9,746 bases of DNA from positions 2,147 to 11,892 of the forward strand of contig DKZK01000009.1 of NCBI GenBank assembly GCA_002493625.1, given 5' to 3'. The translations under genes were made by a program, and so were the position numbers. A model generated the notes under the pieces. It saw only the letters and a program-made list of their open reading frames with translations, made no database searches and had not been told where the DNA came from. Positions within the stretch are counted from its first letter, which is position 1, and every line of letters begins with the position of its first letter. This document shows positions 6,652 to 9,746 of the stretch, in pieces. Source of the DNA: Lachnospiraceae bacterium UBA7076. GTDB taxonomy: Bacteria; Bacillota; Clostridia; Lachnospirales; Lachnospiraceae.

Positions 6652-8640
6652 ATGGCAAAAAAACCGTATTACATTACTACAGCTATTGCGTACACGTCAG
6701 GAAAGCCTCATATAGGCAACACATATGAGGTTGTCCTTGCGGACAGTATTGCAAGATACAAAAGATTTGTGGGTTATGATGTAAGATTTCAGACGGGAAC
6801 GGACGAGCATGGACAGAAAATTGAAATCAAGGCGTTTGAAAACTTATCAACTCCAAAGGAATTTGTGGATGATGTGGCAGGACAGATAAAAAGCATATGG
6901 GATCTGATGAACACGTCATACGACAAGTTTATAAGAACAACAGATGAGGATCATGAGAAGCAGGTTCAGAAAATCTTTAAAAAGCTTTATGACCAGGGAG
7001 ATATATACAAGGGAGAGTACGAGGGAATGTACTGTACTCCTTGTGAATCCTTTTTTACGCCGTCACAGCTTGTGGACGGAAAATGTCCTGACTGCGGCAG
7101 GGAATGTCAGCCTGCCAAGGAGGAGGCATATTTCTTTAAGCTTAGCAAATATGCGGACAGGCTTATAGAGCACATAAAGGCAAACCCTGATTTTATACAG
7201 CCGGAGTCAAGAAAAAATGAAATGATGAACAATTTTCTTTTGCCGGGTCTTCAGGATTTGTGTGTATCAAGGAGCTCCTTTAAGTGGGGCATCCCGGTAG
7301 AATTTGATCCGGGACATGTTATCTATGTATGGATAGATGCGCTTTCCAACTATATAACCGGACTTGGATATGATGTTGACGGAGCAAGCAGCGAGCTTTA
7401 TAAGAGATACTGGCCTGCCGACCTCCATCTTATCGGCAAGGATATACTTAGATTTCACACAATATACTGGCCGATTATGCTTATGGCTCTTGGTTTGCCA
7501 TTGCCAAAGCAGATTTTCGGACATCCGTGGCTTCTTCAGAGCAACGGCAAGATGAGCAAGTCCCGCGGAAATGTTATCTATGCGGACGACATGGTAGACT
7601 TATTCGGAGTAGATGCGGTAAGGTTTTTCCTTCTTCATGAGATGCCGTTTGAAAATGACGGTGTTATTTCGTGGGAGCTTGTAATAGAGAGAATAAATTC
7701 AGAGCTTGCCAATACCCTTGGCAATCTTGTAAACAGGACAATTTCCATGTCAAACAAATATTTTGGCGGAATTGTCACAAATACAAACGAGACTGCGCCT
7801 GTTGACGAGGAGCTTAAGAATCAGGTGATTGCCACAAGGCTTAAGGTAAATGACTGCATGGAAAAGCTCAGGGTTGCCGATGCAATAACAGAAATTTTTG
7901 CGCTTTTCAAGAGATGCAACAAATACATTGATGAGACAACGCCATGGGTACTTGGAAAAGACCCTGCGCAGGCGGACAGGTTAAATACGGTCCTCTACAA
8001 CCTTGTAGAGAGTATTACGGTAGGAGCTACCCTGCTTGAGCCGTTTATGCCTGAAACTGCCGAGAAGATTTTAAAGCAGTTAAATACTGAAAAGAGAAGG
8101 GTTACGGAGCTTGCGTCATTTGGACTTTATCCGTCAGGCAATCAGGTTGCGGCAGAGCCGGAGATGCTCTTTGCAAGAATCGATGCACCGGTTATGCTTG
8201 ATGAAATTGAGCGGAGGTTCCCTTCCAAGCCTGAGGAGCCGGAGGAGGAAGAAAAGCCAAAGAAGAAGAGCAAGACAAGCGTTGAGATACCTACCGTGGA
8301 TACAAGGGTTAAGGAAGAAATTACAATAGAAGAATTTGATAGAATGCAGCTTCAGATGGGAGAAATCCTCTCATGTGAGGAGGTACAGAAGTCAAAGAAG
8401 CTTCTCTGTTCACAGGTGCAGGTAAACGGAAAGGTTCTCCAGATTGTATCGGGTATAAAGAATTATTATACGCCTGAGGAGATGGTAGGCAAAAAGGTTG
8501 TCGTCATTACAAACCTTAAGCCGACAAAGCTTGCAGGTGTGGAGTCTGAGGGTATGCTTCTCTGCGCTGAGGATTTCGAGGGAAATCTTGCATTGCTTAC
8601 AGCTGAGAAGGACATGCCTGCGGGAGCAATGATAAGCTGA
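6652..8640 (+). CDS. metG: Methionyl-tRNA synthetase with C-terminal tRNA-binding domain
   Basis: MetG charges tRNA-Met with methionine using ATP, in the cytosol. The 662-residue protein shows the class I signatures KPHIGN (18-23) and KMSKS (300-304). The connective-peptide zinc site has Cys128, Cys131, Cys145 and Cys148 as two CxxC pairs. The anticodon-binding helical domain follows (about 360-500). A charged Glu/Lys-rich linker lies at about 525-555. The C-terminal 556-662 is an EMAP-II/Arc1p-like OB-fold tRNA-binding and dimerisation domain (EEFDRMQLQMGEIL, SGIKNYY, NLKPTKLAGVES). This is the usual dimeric Firmicute form. ATG 6652 follows GAAGGGGG (6635-6642) at nine nt; the AGGAG touching the ATG is too close to act. 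No T-box or SAM riboswitch fits in the 32-bp gap, so control is through the murA promoter or unseen upstream elements. A palindromic terminator follows at 8687. Confidence 0.98.
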   Translation: MAKKPYYITTAIAYTSGKPHIGNTYEVVLADSIARYKRFVGYDVRFQTGTDEHGQKIEIKAFENLSTPKEFVDDVAGQIKSIWDLMNTSYDKFIRTTDEDHEKQVQKIFKKLYDQGDIYKGEYEGMYCTPCESFFTPSQLVDGKCPDCGRECQPAKEEAYFFKLSKYADRLIEHIKANPDFIQPESRKNEMMNNFLLPGLQDLCVSRSSFKWGIPVEFDPGHVIYVWIDALSNYITGLGYDVDGASSELYKRYWPADLHLIGKDILRFHTIYWPIMLMALGLPLPKQIFGHPWLLQSNGKMSKSRGNVIYADDMVDLFGVDAVRFFLLHEMPFENDGVISWELVIERINSELANTLGNLVNRTISMSNKYFGGIVTNTNETAPVDEELKNQVIATRLKVNDCMEKLRVADAITEIFALFKRCNKYIDETTPWVLGKDPAQADRLNTVLYNLVESITVGATLLEPFMPETAEKILKQLNTEKRRVTELASFGLYPSGNQVAAEPEMLFARIDAPVMLDEIERRFPSKPEEPEEEEKPKKKSKTSVEIPTVDTRVKEEITIEEFDRMQLQMGEILSCEEVQKSKKLLCSQVQVNGKVLQIVSGIKNYYTPEEMVGKKVVVITNLKPTKLAGVESEGMLLCAEDFEGNLALLTAEKDMPAGAMIS

Positions 8641-8662
8641 TTACAGCAATATGGAGACGGCG

Positions 8663-8686
8663 CATAACAGCTCTATGTGTGTTATG
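8663..8686 (+). other. Small hairpin after metG
   Basis: CATAACA (8663-8669) pairs perfectly with TGTTATG (8680-8686) around a 10-nt loop, 22 bp after the metG stop. It is followed by AAAA, not T, so it does not terminate by itself. It touches the large palindrome at 8687 and may be the stem of an older metG terminator whose T run was displaced; that last point is speculation. Confidence 0.4.
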
Positions 8687-8761
8687 AAAAGGGGCTGTCG
8701 CATTAAGAATTTTTTACGGTATAATATCGAAAAATAATCTTATTGCGACAGCCTCTTTTTT
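8687..8761 (+). terminator. Long palindromic terminator, possible miniature inserted element
   Basis: The segment folds on itself almost end to end. AAAAGGGGCTGTCGCA (8687-8702) pairs with TGCGACAGCCTCTTTT (8744-8759). The inner arms (8704-8721 against 8725-8742) continue pairing with only four mismatches, counting one at the arm junction (8703/8743), to a 3-nt loop at 8722-8724. It is followed by a T run (8756-8761), so it should terminate metG transcription. A stem of about 35 bp is far longer than an ordinary terminator. The outer word GGGGCTGTCGCA resembles terminal inverted repeats of some transposon families, so it may be a MITE-like element serving as terminator. No transposase and no clear target duplication are seen. 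Confidence 0.7.
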
Positions 8762-8847
8762 AATAGGAATTGTTTAAAAATAAGGTGTATGAGGTTTATT
8801 AAGCATATTTTGTTTCTTATAGTTATGATTTGTCAGTGAGGTAAAGA

Positions 8848-9469
8848 ATGAAATTAGAATTAAGAGAACTGAAAAAGAGAGACTATAAAAAAGTAATTCA
8901 ATATGCAATTAAGGGAATGCACTTTAATATGTATATTGAAAATAGAGCAGTATTAAATTTATATGGAGTAATATTTTTGGTATTTGGAGCTTTTAAATGC
9001 CACACAGGTGTTGAGTGTTTATTATGGAGAACAATTAGCGGGAGTTTTAATTGCAGATATATTCGGGGAGCCAAAATGCTATAAATCATTTTCAAAAGCC
9101 GTATATGTTAAGCTTGCAGACCTTGTACAAAATCTTTTTTTCAAAGGAAGCGTCGGCGTATACGATAATGTTAATAAGAATTTATTAGGGGAATATAAAA
9201 AGGAAAATACGCCGGATGGCGAAATAAGATTTCTGGCGGCTGATCCTGATTTAAAGGTAAAGGGGATTGGTTCTATGTTGTTGCAGGAATTAGAAAAAAG
9301 AGAAAAAGGAAAAGAAGTATATTTATTTACGGATGATCAATGCACGTATCAATTTTACGAGCATAGAGGATTTGATAAAGTTGGCGAGAAAGATATAGTT
9401 CTTGAATTGGACAAAAAAGTTCCATTAAAATGTTTATTGTACAGAAAAAAATTTCCGAAAAGGTTTTAA
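8848..9469 (+). pseudogene. GNAT-family N-acetyltransferase, interrupted by a one-base frameshift
   Basis: The N-terminal part (MKLELRELKKRDYKKVIQYA) runs in one frame from ATG 8848, preceded by GTGAGGT (8836-8842). After NLYGVIF the protein continues in the next frame as WYLELLNATQVLSVYYGEQL. Dropping one T from the T5 run at 8974-8978 joins both parts into a 206-residue protein with no stop. The C-terminal part has the acetyl-CoA motif LKVKGIGSMLLQELE (a Q/RxxGxG/A-type loop) and FYEHRGFDKVG, the typical GNAT motif B end. GNAT enzymes move an acetyl group from acetyl-CoA to an amine; the substrate here is unknown. The reading may be a real mutation, programmed slippage or a base-calling error. 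A separate start at TTG 8984 is not supported, since it would delete the first GNAT strand and helices. The gene is clearly more AT-rich than its neighbours, which hints at a different origin. Confidence 0.75.
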
Positions 9470-9484
9470 AGGGTTCAATATTAT

Positions 9485-9524
9485 AATAACCGGGGATTTT
9501 ACAACAACCGGTTATTTGTCCTTT
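9485..9524 (+). terminator. Probable terminator after the acetyltransferase gene
   Basis: AATAACCGG (9485-9493) pairs perfectly with CCGGTTATT (9508-9516) around a 14-nt loop, followed by TGTCCTTT, a weak T tract. It begins 15 bp after the GNAT stop and ends before the next promoter, the right place for a terminator. The large loop and broken T run lower the confidence. Confidence 0.55.
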
Positions 9525-9551
9525 ACGCAGATATCCTAACCATGTTATAAT
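9522..9551 (+). promoter_or_regulatory. Candidate promoter of the glmS ribozyme transcript
   Basis: TTTACG (9522-9527, 4/6), an 18-bp spacer and a perfect TATAAT (9546-9551) lie about 50 bp upstream of the ribozyme cleavage site. The start would be near 9558, giving a short 5' piece of about 45 nt that the ribozyme would release. Confidence 0.6.
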
Positions 9552-9602
9552 AAAGCGTCTGTTTGTATGGAGGAAGCAGATTTCGAAAGGTTAAAAACCT
9601 TA

Positions 9603-9746
9603 GCGCCATGTACCTGAGTGAGCTGTGGCTGCCCGTTGGACGTATAATAGCGGCGGCATATTCTCACATTTCAGGTTGACGAGGTAAAGAGTTATCGAAG
9701 TATTCGGCGGATGCTCTTTCGCGCAGCTGAGCGTGTTATGCAAGGT
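9603..9746 (+). ncRNA. glmS ribozyme (GlcN6P-activated), 5' part, cut by window edge
   Basis: The glmS ribozyme cleaves its own mRNA when glucosamine-6-phosphate is bound as cofactor, lowering glmS expression. The sequence shows the conserved blocks in order. AGCGCC (9602-9607) has the expected cut between A9602 and G9603. A variable arm closed by ACCTGA (9612-9617) with TCAGGT (9671-9676) comes next. Then follow GTTGACGAGG (9675-9684), GTTATCGAA (9691-9699) and TTCGGCGGATGCTC (9704-9717). CGCC (9604-9607) can pair with GGCG (9706-9709) as the core pseudoknot, and AAAGAG (9686-9691) with CTCTTT (9714-9719). The 3' stems are cut by the window edge. The glmS coding region should lie just downstream; it makes the GlcN6P that leads to UDP-GlcNAc, MurA's substrate. 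Confidence 0.9.

Noticed and set aside
8696..8725. Promoter inside the palindrome (TATAAT at 8720-8725)
   Set aside because: The -10 word falls at the loop of the palindrome and there is no acceptable -35 at 16-18 bp.
8984..9469. Separate acetyltransferase gene starting at TTG 8984
   Set aside because: There is no ribosome binding site, and the missing N-terminal GNAT part is found in the adjacent frame just upstream. A frameshifted single gene fits better.
9567..9617. Short reading frame (MEEADFERLKTLAPCT) in the glmS leader
   Set aside because: It has no ribosome binding site and runs across the ribozyme cleavage site and core, so it is better explained as structured RNA.
1..9746. CRISPR array, tRNA or rRNA genes, transposase
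   Set aside because: No spaced direct repeats, no tRNA cloverleaf or rRNA words, and no transposase motifs were seen.

Overview
The window looks like chromosomal DNA of a low-to-middle-GC Firmicute, most likely a Clostridia member of the Lachnospiraceae type. This is an inference, not a sequence match. It rests on strong GGAGG-like ribosome binding sites, consensus TTGACA/TATAAT promoters, frequent ATA, AGA and AGG codons, a SAM-I riboswitch ahead of metK, a glmS ribozyme, and a two-subunit (PyrB plus PyrI) aspartate carbamoyltransferase. All convincing genes lie on the + strand.

Layout. (1) Bases 2-598 are the 3' end of a gene for a modular RTX (calcium-binding glycine-rich repeat) protein. 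(2) Bases 599-987 hold promoter candidates, a SAM-I riboswitch with its terminator, and a short leader hairpin. (3) metK (988-2178) is followed after 24 bp by an ornithine-carbamoyltransferase-like gene with altered substrate motifs (2203-3132). After another 19 bp comes a small membrane protein with an acidic tail (3152-3808). These three genes probably form one SAM-controlled transcript. (4) A near-consensus promoter at 3810-3838 drives pyrB-pyrI. (5) A second strong promoter at 5251-5278 drives murA-metG. (6) metG is followed by a small hairpin and then a 73-bp imperfect palindrome ending in a T run. It acts as a terminator and may be a miniature inserted element. (7) An AT-rich GNAT acetyltransferase gene (8848-9469) is split by a one-base frameshift at a T5 run. 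(8) The window ends in a promoter and the 5' part of a glmS ribozyme, so glmS should start just beyond the right edge.

Functionally this is mostly core metabolism: methionine activation (MetK, MetG), pyrimidine synthesis (PyrBI) and peptidoglycan precursor synthesis. MurA uses UDP-GlcNAc, which derives from the GlcN6P made by GlmS. Two metabolite-sensing RNAs (for SAM and GlcN6P) flank the block.

I see no clear new multi-gene system. The best candidates for something undescribed are the divergent carbamoyltransferase placed under SAM-riboswitch control with its membrane-protein neighbour, the long palindrome after metG, and the RTX module repeat in a probable Gram-positive background.
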